From NCBI GenBank assembly GCA_019058135.1, contig JAHLWE010000207.1, forward strand, positions 1 to 6,332: 6,332 nt of DNA, read 5' to 3'. The position numbers and the translations under genes were made by a program. Below the pieces are notes generated by a model. The model saw only the letters and a program-made list of their open reading frames with translations, did no database searches and was not told the origin of the DNA. Below, one piece after another: positions 1-5,794 of the stretch. Position 1 is the stretch's first letter. Each line of letters starts with the position of its first letter. Source of the DNA: Promethearchaeota archaeon (GTDB lineage Archaea > Asgardarchaeota > Lokiarchaeia > Sigyniarchaeales > SOKP01).

Positions 1-1
1 C

Positions 2-643
2 AATTTAGCAGAACTTGTTCCTGGAGTGGATGTAGTTCAAGTTATGAAGGGTGTCGGTCTTGACTACAGGATTTGTGAAAAATTTCTTGGAGCGGGAGTT
101 GGATTCGGAGGTTCTTGTCTTCCAAAAGATATTAATGCAATTAAAGCATTTGCACAATCTAAAGGATATAATCCACGATTATTAAATGCAGTACTTGCTA
201 TTAACGATGACCAAGCAATTCATATTGTGGATCTTGCAGAAAACACCTTAAATGATCTTTCAAATAAGAAAATTGCATTGTTAGGGCTTGCTTTTAAGCC
301 TGGTACTGATGATATGCGACAAGCTCCAAGTATAAGAATTATTAATGAATTAAAAAGAAGAAATGCTTCTAATATTATTGGATATGATCCAAAAGCAAAA
401 GAATCAGCAAGAGAAGTATTGGGAAATAAAATTCAATATGCCAATAATATTGAGGAATTATTAAAAGATGCTGATTGTGCAATAATTACAACAGAATGGG
501 ATGAATTTAAAATACTGAAACCTAGCAAGTTCATAAGATTAATGAAAAATCCATTTGTTATTGACGGAAGAAGAATTTTTTCTTTTGAAGAATTTGATAA
601 AGAATTAACTTTTAGAGCTATTGGAAGAGTAGCACTTAAATAA
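2..643 (+). CDS. ugd: UDP-glucose 6-dehydrogenase, C-terminal part (5' end outside window)
   Basis: Enzymes of this family oxidise UDP-glucose to UDP-glucuronate with two NAD+, in the cytoplasm, supplying uronic acids for surface glycans. The reading frame is open from base 2, so the 213 visible codons are the C-terminal half; the NAD-binding Rossmann domain lies off the left edge. Visible landmarks, numbered from base 2: the catalytic cysteine in GGSCLPKD (Cys39, bases 116-118) with the paired Lys42 and Asp43, the long linking helix, the start of the UDP-binding domain with GLAFKPGTDD (95-104), and DGRR (188-191) near the end. The GTG at base 26 is an internal valine, not the start. FKPGTDDMR favours UDP-glucose over GDP-mannose as substrate, although GSCLPKD also occurs in GDP-mannose dehydrogenases. 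UDP-N-acetyl-sugar dehydrogenases are less likely. The next gene follows after 20 bases, suggesting co-transcription. Confidence 0.9.
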   Translation, partial: NLAELVPGVDVVQVMKGVGLDYRICEKFLGAGVGFGGSCLPKDINAIKAFAQSKGYNPRLLNAVLAINDDQAIHIVDLAENTLNDLSNKKIALLGLAFKPGTDDMRQAPSIRIINELKRRNASNIIGYDPKAKESAREVLGNKIQYANNIEELLKDADCAIITTEWDEFKILKPSKFIRLMKNPFVIDGRRIFSFEEFDKELTFRAIGRVALK

Positions 644-663
644 AAAAGATGATGAGGTAACTC

Positions 664-1524
664 ATGCAAATATTTGAAGTTATTGAACTTAAAGAACCAC
701 CGTATATGGAAACAAAAGAACTATTTGCAGATATATCTAAAGAAGAAACCGTTAAAGATCTAATTGATAATCAGAAAGTATTAATTTTAATTGATCATAA
801 TGAAAAAAGAATTTGGACTTACTATGGACCAAAAACTTCCTTAAAACTACAGATGTTTGGGGGAATTTTAGCAAGAAAATTTAGAGCCCAACTTAGATTA
901 TTTTATAGAATTTCTAATATGAATGAATATTCTTATGATGATAAATCAATTCAGAAAATATTTGAACAACAAGTTGGACCTGGTAGGGCTCGAGTTATTA
1001 CACGAGAAGATTATAATAGTTATACTATACCAGGAGAAAAAGCTACAAAATTTACAGATTTGTGTGTGCATACCGGTATTAATAAAAAAGATGCAATTGA
1101 ATTGCTTAAATCCATCCCTCAACCAGAAGATTTCCATCCTAAAATTATTCTTATAGGAGGGGATTTCTATTCATATGAATCTGAACTAAATTCATATATA
1201 ACTAAAATCGATGAAATAAAAACAATAAAAAAATTAGGCCAAATTCCTAATGGCTTCTATTTTGATAATACATACCAGTATTCTATAAGATTAATAATAA
1301 AAGATGGTAAAGTTCAGGCAGTAGAATATTATATTCCAGAAGATTTAAAAGTCAAGGGCGAACAAATAAAAATTCCAATTTTTATGGAAGAAAAATTCCA
1401 TCAACCTGGAGAAATGAATTCTATTTTTAATTCAATGAAAATTCCTGAAAAGTTAATCGAGGAGCCAATAAAAGAACAACTAAATGTTAATAAAGTTGAT
1501 AAAGATAAAATTGATTTAGAATAA
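664..1524 (+). CDS. Uncharacterised 286-residue protein, possible gelsolin-like N-terminal region
   Basis: I do not recognise this family with certainty. The ATG at 664 is well placed: GAGGT at 654-658 leaves a five-base spacer. No signal peptide or membrane segment is seen, so it should be cytosolic. Residues 30-85 form a strand-turn-strand-helix pattern, with VLILIDHNEKRIWTYYGP (39-56) followed by a basic helix containing GGILARKFRAQLRLFY (66-81). Gelsolin repeats share this order: a hydrophobic strand ending in Asp, a second strand with Trp and Gly, then a helix. Residues 105-112 (GPGRARVI) and a strand plus glycine turn at 160-167 (KIILIGGD) suggest a second domain of about 90 residues reaching to residue 245. 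The last 35 residues are charged and probably disordered. The closeness to the dehydrogenase gene (20 bases) implies one transcript but gives no functional hint. The gene itself is confident; the gelsolin link is only a resemblance. Confidence 0.85.
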   Translation: MQIFEVIELKEPPYMETKELFADISKEETVKDLIDNQKVLILIDHNEKRIWTYYGPKTSLKLQMFGGILARKFRAQLRLFYRISNMNEYSYDDKSIQKIFEQQVGPGRARVITREDYNSYTIPGEKATKFTDLCVHTGINKKDAIELLKSIPQPEDFHPKIILIGGDFYSYESELNSYITKIDEIKTIKKLGQIPNGFYFDNTYQYSIRLIIKDGKVQAVEYYIPEDLKVKGEQIKIPIFMEEKFHQPGEMNSIFNSMKIPEKLIEEPIKEQLNVNKVDKDKIDLE

Positions 1525-1553
1525 GTTAAAAAAAATATCCCTTTCAAATTTAC

Positions 1554-1582
1554 CTTAAACTAATACTCTCATATTACTTAAG
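1554..1582 (+). terminator. Possible terminator after the 286-residue protein gene
   Basis: An imperfect inverted repeat starts 29 bases after the stop codon. CTTAA (1554-1558) pairs with TTAAG (1578-1582) and TAAT (1561-1564) pairs with ATTA (1573-1576), around an eight-base loop, with AC/C unpaired between the two helices. TTTT follows at 1583. The stem is AT-rich and weak, so this is tentative. Confidence 0.3.
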
Positions 1583-1618
1583 TTTTAATAAATTGATAAT
1601 CTCTTTTTACATAGTGGA

Positions 1619-1627
1619 TAATATTTA
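1619..1627 (+). promoter_or_regulatory. Possible TATA box for fae-hps
   Basis: The sequence TAATATTTA lies about 31 bases before the ATG at 1655, which would give a transcript start only a few bases upstream of the gene. The 5' region of fae-hps has no Shine-Dalgarno motif, only an A-run and TTGATTT, which fits a short or absent leader. The motif is a poor match in an AT-rich setting, so confidence is low. Confidence 0.3.
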
Positions 1628-1654
1628 GAATAATTAAAAAAAAAATTGATTTAT

Positions 1655-2911
1655 ATGCCTGCTAAAGATGAATTTTTGATAGGTGAAGCGCTCCTTGGTG
1701 AGAAAGAAAACCTAGCTCACATTGACTTAATGATTGGATCTAAGAACGGACCAGTTGGACAAGCTTTTGCAAATGCTATGACCCAACCTAGTGCAGGTCA
1801 CGGCGCTTTATTAGCCGTAATTCGACCTAATTTAACACCTAAACCCCAAACCTTAATAATTCCGAAAGTTACTATTGGAAACCTAGAGGATGCAAGTAAA
1901 ATTTTTGGACCGGCACAGGCAGCAATCGCCAAAGCAGTAGCAGATTCTTTAGAAGAAGGAGTGATTCCAATCAATAAAGCCGACGATTGGGTGATTGTAG
2001 TTAGCTGTTTTATTCACCCAGGAGCTTCAGATTATAGACGAATTTACCAATATAATTATGGTGCAACGAAGTTAGCAATCAAAAGAGCACTTGAGAAATA
2101 TCCTACAATTAAGAAAATATTTTATGATAAAGATAGAGCAATACACCCAATCTCTGGAATTAAGATGCCACGTTTATGGAGGCCACCTTATATTCAGGTA
2201 GCATTGGATCATCCCTCAATAGACCATCAAATGAAAGTTGTTTCCCAATTACCAAGAAGTGATAGAATAATTATTGAAGCCGGAACTCCCTTGATAAAAA
2301 AATATGGAATGGATGCAGTTGTAAAACTAAGAGAAAAATTACCTGATGTATTTTTAGTCGCTGATTTAAAAACTTTAGACGTCGGAAAACTAGAAGTGGA
2401 TTTTGCTTTTGATGCCACCGCAGATGCTGTGGTTGCTTCAGGTCTTGCATCTCCGGTTATGCTTGATAAATTCTTATTTGAAGCGCACAGAGTAGGTATC
2501 TATGCGTATGTAGATATGATGGAAGTTGATGATCCCATTGTAAAATTATCACAACTAAAAGAAATTCCCGATGTAGTAATATTACATAGAGGAATTGATA
2601 CCGAAAGTGTCGAAACTAACGATATTCAACGTCAAAAGTGGGCATGGGTTCCAAAAATTAAAGAATTTTATAAAGATAAAAAACTTGTTTCTGGGAGAGA
2701 TAGAGTACTTGTAGCTGTTGCAGGAGGGATAGAACCCGAGACTGCTAAATATGCAATTAAAATGGGAGCAGATATATTAATTATTGGAAGATATATTGCC
2801 TCAAGTAAGGATGTTGAACGATCTATGAGAAACCTCATAAATGCCTTGCCCGGATATAGTGAAATAGACCTTAAAAGAATCCACACGGATGATGACGAGG
2901 CAAATAAATAA
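1655..2911 (+). CDS. fae-hps: Bifunctional formaldehyde-activating enzyme / 3-hexulose-6-phosphate synthase (Fae-Hps)
   Basis: Fae condenses formaldehyde with tetrahydromethanopterin to methylene-H4MPT. Hps joins formaldehyde and ribulose 5-phosphate into hexulose 6-phosphate; in archaea it mainly runs in reverse to supply pentose for nucleotides. Numbered from the ATG at 1655 (418 residues), Fae spans about 5-165, with GEALLG, AHIDL containing the family's catalytic histidine (His22), GPVGQAFANA, LLAVIRPNL, the KVTIGN strand, FGPAQAAIAKAVADS and YNYGATKLA. The Hps barrel spans about 175-400, with ALD (Asp185), EAGTPLIK (208-215), the metal/catalytic DLKTLD (Asp237, Lys239, Asp242), HRGID (His311), VAGGI and GRYI (378-381) for phosphate binding. 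The in-frame TTG at 1646 would add three residues; ATG is preferred because Fae proteins begin close to the IGEAL strand. No Shine-Dalgarno is seen. No hexulose-phosphate isomerase gene is in the window. Confidence 0.95.
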   Translation: MPAKDEFLIGEALLGEKENLAHIDLMIGSKNGPVGQAFANAMTQPSAGHGALLAVIRPNLTPKPQTLIIPKVTIGNLEDASKIFGPAQAAIAKAVADSLEEGVIPINKADDWVIVVSCFIHPGASDYRRIYQYNYGATKLAIKRALEKYPTIKKIFYDKDRAIHPISGIKMPRLWRPPYIQVALDHPSIDHQMKVVSQLPRSDRIIIEAGTPLIKKYGMDAVVKLREKLPDVFLVADLKTLDVGKLEVDFAFDATADAVVASGLASPVMLDKFLFEAHRVGIYAYVDMMEVDDPIVKLSQLKEIPDVVILHRGIDTESVETNDIQRQKWAWVPKIKEFYKDKKLVSGRDRVLVAVAGGIEPETAKYAIKMGADILIIGRYIASSKDVERSMRNLINALPGYSEIDLKRIHTDDDEANK

Positions 2912-2926
2912 ATTATTATTAGCCTC
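2897..2926 (+). terminator. Hairpin terminator overlapping the fae-hps stop codon
   Basis: GAGGC (2897-2901) pairs perfectly with GCCTC (2922-2926). After one A-A mismatch, AATAA (2903-2907) pairs with TTATT (2916-2920), leaving an eight-base loop. TTTAATTTT follows on the plus strand. The left arm includes the final codons of fae-hps and the stop codon lies in the loop region. The position, just before the end of the convergent Nudix gene, is where a terminator is expected. Archaeal termination depends mainly on the T-stretch, so the hairpin may add stability instead. Confidence 0.5.
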
Positions 2927-2944
2927 TTTAATTTTCGATTTAAT

Positions 2945-3580
2945 CTACTTTAAGTTCCCTGTTATTTTTCCAAATACTTTACCAATAATCTCAGGTGTCA
3001 TTACTGGTATAAAGTATGAATTGTTTGGGATTTCCACTTTTTCGATTATTCGTCCCTTTGAAAGTATCTCATTAAAACGCATAGGATTTGATATGTTGAA
3101 CAACATATCTTCCCATTTTAACCATAATAATGCAGGAATTTCTGATGATGGGTAAGGATCTCCTAAAAGACTCGGAAAATAAACATATACTCTCCCCAAA
3201 AGAGACCAATTTTCTGAATCCTCCCCCGGTTTTTCTGAAAATTTTGTATAATAAATTGCAAATGGTTTAATTGATTGATTAAATTCAATTACTTGTTTAT
3301 TTAATTGAAAATCTATTAAATAAGTGACTTTTGATGAATGAATACGAACATCTATGCCTAACTCTTCATAAGATTCCCTTTTTCCAGCCTCTATGGCACT
3401 TTCTCCCTCTTCCAATTTACCACCTACACATGAATATGAAATTAATTCGCTGTTATCTTGGTGTTTCCAATAATTTGGTTTAGATATTGCAAAAAGACTG
3501 AAACTCTTATCAAAAATTAAAAATGCTGTGCCCTCCGAATCAACCTCTAAATCCATATTACTTTTATGATGATTCTTCAT
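2945..3580 (-). CDS. Nudix family hydrolase
   Basis: Nudix enzymes hydrolyse a nucleoside diphosphate linked to another group, often cleaning up damaged or surplus nucleotides; the substrate cannot be read from this sequence. The Nudix box is complete at residues 54-76: Gly54, Glu60, Arg68-Glu69, Glu72-Glu73 and Gly75, which form the metal-binding loop-helix-loop, with a serine (Ser70) where an aliphatic residue is usual. The preceding strand SYSCVGGKL and the N-terminal strand TAFLIFDKSFSLFAI fit the fold. The protein is 211 residues, longer than the minimal fold of about 140-150, with about 60 residues after the core that may pack on it or read the substrate. A second ATG at residue 9 is an alternative start; neither start has a clear Shine-Dalgarno. 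The gene converges with fae-hps (33-base gap) and diverges from the flavoprotein gene (116-base gap), so it is probably transcribed alone. Confidence 0.88.
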   Translation of the reverse strand: MKNHHKSNMDLEVDSEGTAFLIFDKSFSLFAISKPNYWKHQDNSELISYSCVGGKLEEGESAIEAGKRESYEELGIDVRIHSSKVTYLIDFQLNKQVIEFNQSIKPFAIYYTKFSEKPGEDSENWSLLGRVYVYFPSLLGDPYPSSEIPALLWLKWEDMLFNISNPMRFNEILSKGRIIEKVEIPNNSYFIPVMTPEIIGKVFGKITGNLK

Positions 3581-3611
3581 ATTTCTTAATAATAAAATAA
3601 TAGATTTGCAG

Positions 3612-3619
3612 TATAAAAT
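3612..3619 (-). promoter_or_regulatory. Possible TATA box between the divergent genes
   Basis: TATAAAAT on the plus strand reads ATTTTATA on the minus strand. It lies about 35 bases upstream of the Nudix start, giving a leader of roughly eight bases, consistent with the lack of a Shine-Dalgarno there. It could equally drive the divergent flavoprotein gene with a leader of about 55 bases. The choice of strand is inference. Confidence 0.3.
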
Positions 3620-3685
3620 TTTTAAGACTATATCATTTTATTCTATCAGCAAACTAAAACAAAAAAAAATAGTATAAAAATAAAA

Positions 3686-3690
3686 AGTGA
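3686..3690 (+). promoter_or_regulatory. Weak ribosome binding site supporting the GTG start
   Basis: AGTGA lies six bases before the GTG at 3697 and is a partial match to GGTGA. It is the only ribosome-site-like motif near that start and supports it over the ATG at 3724, which would remove the first family-conserved strand. A TATA-like stretch at 3673-3680 is too close (about 20 bases) to serve this GTG start. Confidence 0.35.
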
Positions 3691-3696
3691 TTATTA

Positions 3697-4731
3697 GTGG
3701 TTTTTGAAACAAATATAACTAAAATGTTAGGGATTAAGCATCCTATAGTAGCTGCACCTATGGGTCCGTTTTATACAACCAAATTAGCAGTTGCAGTTTC
3801 TGAAGCTGGTGGGCTTGGTGTTATTAGTCATACTAATATGTACGGTAAAGATAGTTTTAAACAAATGAAAGAGGACATGACATATATTGTCGAACATACC
3901 GATAAACCTTTCGGATTTAATATTAGAACTGGAAGAATGCAACTTGATGCCCAAAATCTTTGTAGAAATGTTCCAAAATTTATTATGAACAACCCAAAAA
4001 TAAAAGAACAATGTGTTTATGTGATTACAAGTGCTGGTTCTTCAAAACTGATATATACAAAACCTTTCCAAAGATTAAGAGAAAGCGGTTCAAATATAAA
4101 ACATTTCCATGTAGCGCCAGCTCTATGGCTTGCTGATAAGTGTGTTGCTACAGGGGTTGATGGCATGGTTATCACAGGAGGAGAAGGTGGTGGTCATCAA
4201 TCCTATGAGAAAGTAAGCTCACTAGTTCTTTTACAACAAGTTCGACAAAAACATCCTGATATGCCAATAATTGCGTGTGGAGGTTTTGCAACCGGTGAAG
4301 GTCTTGCCGCCGCTTTATCTATGGGTGCTGGTGCAATCGCGATGGGCTCTAGATTTATAGCCTCAAAAGAAAGTGAATTTCACCCAGATTACAAGGATAT
4401 TGTTCCACCAGCAAGAGCTCAAGATACTGTTTTAGTAACTGGTTTTCTAGGACCGATTAGATTATGGAAAAATAAATATGCCGCACACCATGGTCTTGTT
4501 GCAAGTAAAGAAGAAAAAATGGCTGAGGAACAGGGTTTATCATTACAACAGGTTTTAGAAGAAGGAAAATATTATGAAATGATATATGATGGAAACATGG
4601 ATGATGGTGCCGTGCTTTTAGGTCAAAGTATAGGAATTATGAAAAGCATTAGGAGCGTATCGGAAATAATTAATACTATAGTTTCAGACGCTGAAAAATG
4701 CCTAAAACATGCTAATACATTAATCAATTAA
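3697..4731 (+). CDS. Nitronate monooxygenase / 2-nitropropane dioxygenase-like FMN protein (FabK-related)
   Basis: Members are cytosolic FMN-binding TIM barrels that oxidise alkyl nitronates; close relatives include the enoyl-ACP reductase FabK, and many archaeal members are untested. Landmarks in the 344 residues: the N-terminal strand IKHPIVAAPMG (13-23), SEAGGLGVISH (30-40 region), the GGEGGGHQ loop (161-168) with the family's catalytic-position His167, and the FMN phosphate-binding region CGGFATGEGLAAALSMGA (194-211) followed by MGSRFIASKES. The C-terminal part, GAVLLGQSIGIMKSI, matches the closing segment of the family. Length is normal. The loop reads EGGGH rather than the common EAGGH, a mild change. 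The start is GTG at 3697, chosen because the first family-conserved strand precedes the later ATG. Archaea rarely use FabK-type fatty acid synthesis, so nitronate detoxification or another redox role is more likely. The gene stands alone, ending at a hairpin terminator. Confidence 0.9.
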   Translation: MVFETNITKMLGIKHPIVAAPMGPFYTTKLAVAVSEAGGLGVISHTNMYGKDSFKQMKEDMTYIVEHTDKPFGFNIRTGRMQLDAQNLCRNVPKFIMNNPKIKEQCVYVITSAGSSKLIYTKPFQRLRESGSNIKHFHVAPALWLADKCVATGVDGMVITGGEGGGHQSYEKVSSLVLLQQVRQKHPDMPIIACGGFATGEGLAAALSMGAGAIAMGSRFIASKESEFHPDYKDIVPPARAQDTVLVTGFLGPIRLWKNKYAAHHGLVASKEEKMAEEQGLSLQQVLEEGKYYEMIYDGNMDDGAVLLGQSIGIMKSIRSVSEIINTIVSDAEKCLKHANTLIN

Positions 4732-4753
4732 CTTTTAAAACACAAATTTAAAA

Positions 4754-4777
4754 AAAACAATATTTACTTATTGTTTT
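4754..4777 (+). terminator. Terminator after the flavoprotein gene
   Basis: AAAACAATA (4754-4762) and TATTGTTTT (4769-4777) form a perfect nine-base-pair inverted repeat around the six-base loop TTTACT, 22 bases after the stop codon. ATTTTCCTCTTTT follows. The stem is AT-rich, but perfect pairing, placement and the pyrimidine-rich tail together make this the clearest terminator in the window. Confidence 0.6.
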
Positions 4778-4948
4778 ATTTTCCTCTTTTCATATGTTTC
4801 TAATTCTAAATAAATCTACCATATCAAATTAAAGTAGATATTACGTTATTATTATTCTTACAAATATTGAACTGATATTTAAAATAGAATAAAAATGGTG
4901 TAAAAATATTATTTCAATAATACTTAAATATTTTAAAATTTATATTTT

Positions 4949-4956
4949 GGCGCGCC
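4949..4956. repeat. GGCGCGCC palindrome, possible operator
   Basis: This eight-base, wholly G+C palindrome sits in sequence that is otherwise almost all A and T. It lies directly after TTTATATT (4939-4946), a TATA-like box, so it would fall between TATA box and transcription start, where archaeal repressors often bind. The operator role is inference. Confidence 0.35.
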
Positions 4957-4997
4957 TGGTATTTTTACTCGACAAGTTTAATAATGAATTTACTGAT

Positions 4998-5023
4998 ATT
5001 TTAATTGCAAAATTTTTTTTTTT
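4998..5023 (+). terminator. Small hairpin plus 11-T tract with no gene in front
   Basis: ATTTT (4998-5002) pairs with AAAAT (5009-5013) around the loop AATTGC. The T-run occupies 5013-5023. A T-tract of this length is a strong archaeal termination signal, yet the preceding gene already ends at a terminator some 230 bases earlier. It may end a small RNA started near the TATA-like box at 4939-4946, or be only composition. Confidence 0.35.
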
Positions 5024-5098
5024 ACATTCGATTTAATTAAAAATTAATAAACTCCAAATAAAAGAGAAATTTCAAATATAATGTAAAAGAATAGAAGT

Positions 5099-5103
5099 GA
5101 GGT
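5099..5103 (+). promoter_or_regulatory. Strong ribosome binding site for the 51-codon gene
   Basis: GAGGT lies seven bases before the ATG at 5111, inside the longer match AGTGAGGT (5096-5103). It is as strong as the site before the 286-residue protein gene and is the main evidence that the short reading frame is a real gene. TTCAAATATA at 5071-5080 resembles a TATA box but would start the transcript about at this site; TTTAATTA at 5032-5039 is a better-spaced alternative. Confidence 0.6.
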
Positions 5104-5110
5104 AAAACAA

Positions 5111-5266
5111 ATGGAGGAAATGATTGGTGAATGGGTAATATTAAAGGATGAAGAGATTATTGAACATAATAGAGATGTAAAGATTATACTTGAACTCGCA
5201 GAGAAATATAAAGATGAAAAAATAATCATTTCAAAAATTCCATCTTCCGAATATTGTTATTATTAA
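5111..5266 (+). CDS. Small DUF5678-like protein (51 residues)
   Basis: The sequence begins MEEMIGEWVILKDEEIIEHN and ends KIIISKIPSSEYCYY. The pattern is a GEW-V strand, a short strand with an acidic turn, a helix (about residues 21-33, DVKIILELAEKYK), then a strand ending in a proline (IIISKIPSSE). This matches my memory of DUF5678, small archaeal and bacterial proteins with a GkWVa start, an inner helix and a final VP motif; their function is unknown. No membrane segment or signal peptide is present. The ATG has a strong ribosome binding site (5099-5103). The protein is too short to be an enzyme alone. It is followed 129 bases later, same strand, by a retropepsin-like protease, and I recall small proteins of this type next to such proteases in other archaea, though I cannot verify this here. 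T-rich sequence at 5291-5303 may end its transcript. Confidence 0.75.
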   Translation: MEEMIGEWVILKDEEIIEHNRDVKIILELAEKYKDEKIIISKIPSSEYCYY

Positions 5267-5300
5267 ATATGGATTGCCCATGAAGAAACATTTTTTTATT

Positions 5301-5308
5301 TTTAAATA
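5301..5308 (+). promoter_or_regulatory. TATA box for the retropepsin-like gene
   Basis: TTTAAATA matches the archaeal TATA consensus exactly and predicts a transcript start near 5331. That leaves about 20 bases before the ATA codon at 5351 or about 65 before the GTG at 5396. The upstream flank is T-rich and lacks the purines expected of a BRE, and the same T-run (5291-5303) could terminate the upstream gene. Confidence 0.45.
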
Positions 5309-5395
5309 TCATATTAATCCTAAATTAAAATAAATAATTAAGAGTAAAAAATACCAAAAAAAGAGATTCCAGATAAAATTCAATTATATCCTTGT

Positions 5396-5794
5396 GTGCC
5401 AATTAGATTTTATTCAAAATATAAAGAAACTACAACGCTTGATGGATTATTAGATTCTGGCTCAGATGATATACTTATTCCAATAGGAATAACCGAATAT
5501 CTCAAATTAACTCTAGGAGAAAAACTTAAAAGTGATAGTGCTGGAGGAAAAATTGAAACTTATAAAATAAAAATAGGTGTAATATTGGGACAAGGTGACA
5601 GAGATGTCGATTTTGAAATTGTGGATGCTAAAGCCACGGAAAAAGATATACCTATACTAATTGGCAGATATCCTATTTTTGAAGAATATCAAGTAGTTTT
5701 TAAAGAATATAAAAAAAGAGTTAAATTAATCCCTAAAGAAGAAGTCTTAAAAAAGAATGATATAAAGAAAACTAAATCGCTGAAAAAGAAATAA
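5396..5794 (+). CDS. Retropepsin-like (clan AA) aspartic protease; start uncertain
   Basis: Single-domain proteases of this type work as homodimers, each subunit giving one catalytic aspartate. Numbered from the GTG at 5396 (132 residues), the DSG active-site motif is at 20-22 within LLDSGSDDILIP. The second retropepsin element, a hydrophobic strand then Gly-Arg, is ILIGRYPIFEEYQVVF near residues 86-101; the common GRD is GRY here. Residues 115-132 are a lysine-rich, probably disordered tail. There is no signal peptide. The start is doubtful: the GTG has no ribosome binding site, and the frame stays open back to the stop at 5345. The upstream codons, PKKEIPDKIQLYPCVPIRF, look like the real N-terminus of such proteases, but the only possible first codon there is ATA at 5351. 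The closest named group I recall is the AF_0612-type clan AA family. The neighbour upstream is the DUF5678-like gene. Confidence 0.8.
   Translation: MPIRFYSKYKETTTLDGLLDSGSDDILIPIGITEYLKLTLGEKLKSDSAGGKIETYKIKIGVILGQGDRDVDFEIVDAKATEKDIPILIGRYPIFEEYQVVFKEYKKRVKLIPKEEVLKKNDIKKTKSLKKK

Larger units (their letters stand above)
4732..5110. other. 379-base noncoding stretch with several palindromes
   Basis: No reading frame of note is present on either strand; an apparent 61-codon minus-strand frame beginning at 5229 is the shadow of the small gene at 5111. Besides the terminator at 4754, the stretch holds a six-base inverted repeat (ATCTAC 4814-4819, GTAGAT 4834-4839), an AT palindrome (TATTATT 4907-4913, AATAATA 4916-4922), the GC palindrome at 4949, a TATA-like box at 4939-4946 and an 11-T tract at 5013-5023. 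Confidence 0.6.

Noticed and set aside
26..28. GTG as the start of the dehydrogenase fragment
   Set aside because: The frame is open to the left edge, and the preceding codons (NLAELVPG) continue the family's central helix, so this is an internal valine.
648..655. GATGATGA resembling the C box of a C/D small RNA
   Set aside because: It is part of the ribosome binding region of the next gene and no D box or second guide element is found at a fitting distance.
433..669. Minus-strand frame of 78 codons over the dehydrogenase gene
   Set aside because: It lies opposite a gene with clear family motifs, has no ribosome site and no recognisable protein pattern.
1646..1654. TTG start three codons upstream for fae-hps
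   Set aside because: The ATG at 1655 suits family N-termini and no ribosome site favours the TTG.
2889..3155. Plus-strand frame of 88 codons after fae-hps
   Set aside because: It overlaps the end of fae-hps and runs antisense to the Nudix gene, whose catalytic box is convincing.
3673..3680. TATAAAAA as the TATA box of the flavoprotein gene
   Set aside because: It is only about 20 bases before the GTG start, so the transcript would begin inside the coding region.
5044..5229. Minus-strand frame of 61 codons, rich in Ser, Ile and Phe
   Set aside because: It is the complement of the DUF5678-like gene and its upstream region; the plus-strand gene has a strong ribosome site and the better protein pattern.
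5280..5333. 17-codon frame starting MKKHFF between the DUF5678-like gene and the protease
   Set aside because: It lacks a ribosome site, is made mostly of low-complexity A/T sequence and overlaps the TATA box of the protease gene.
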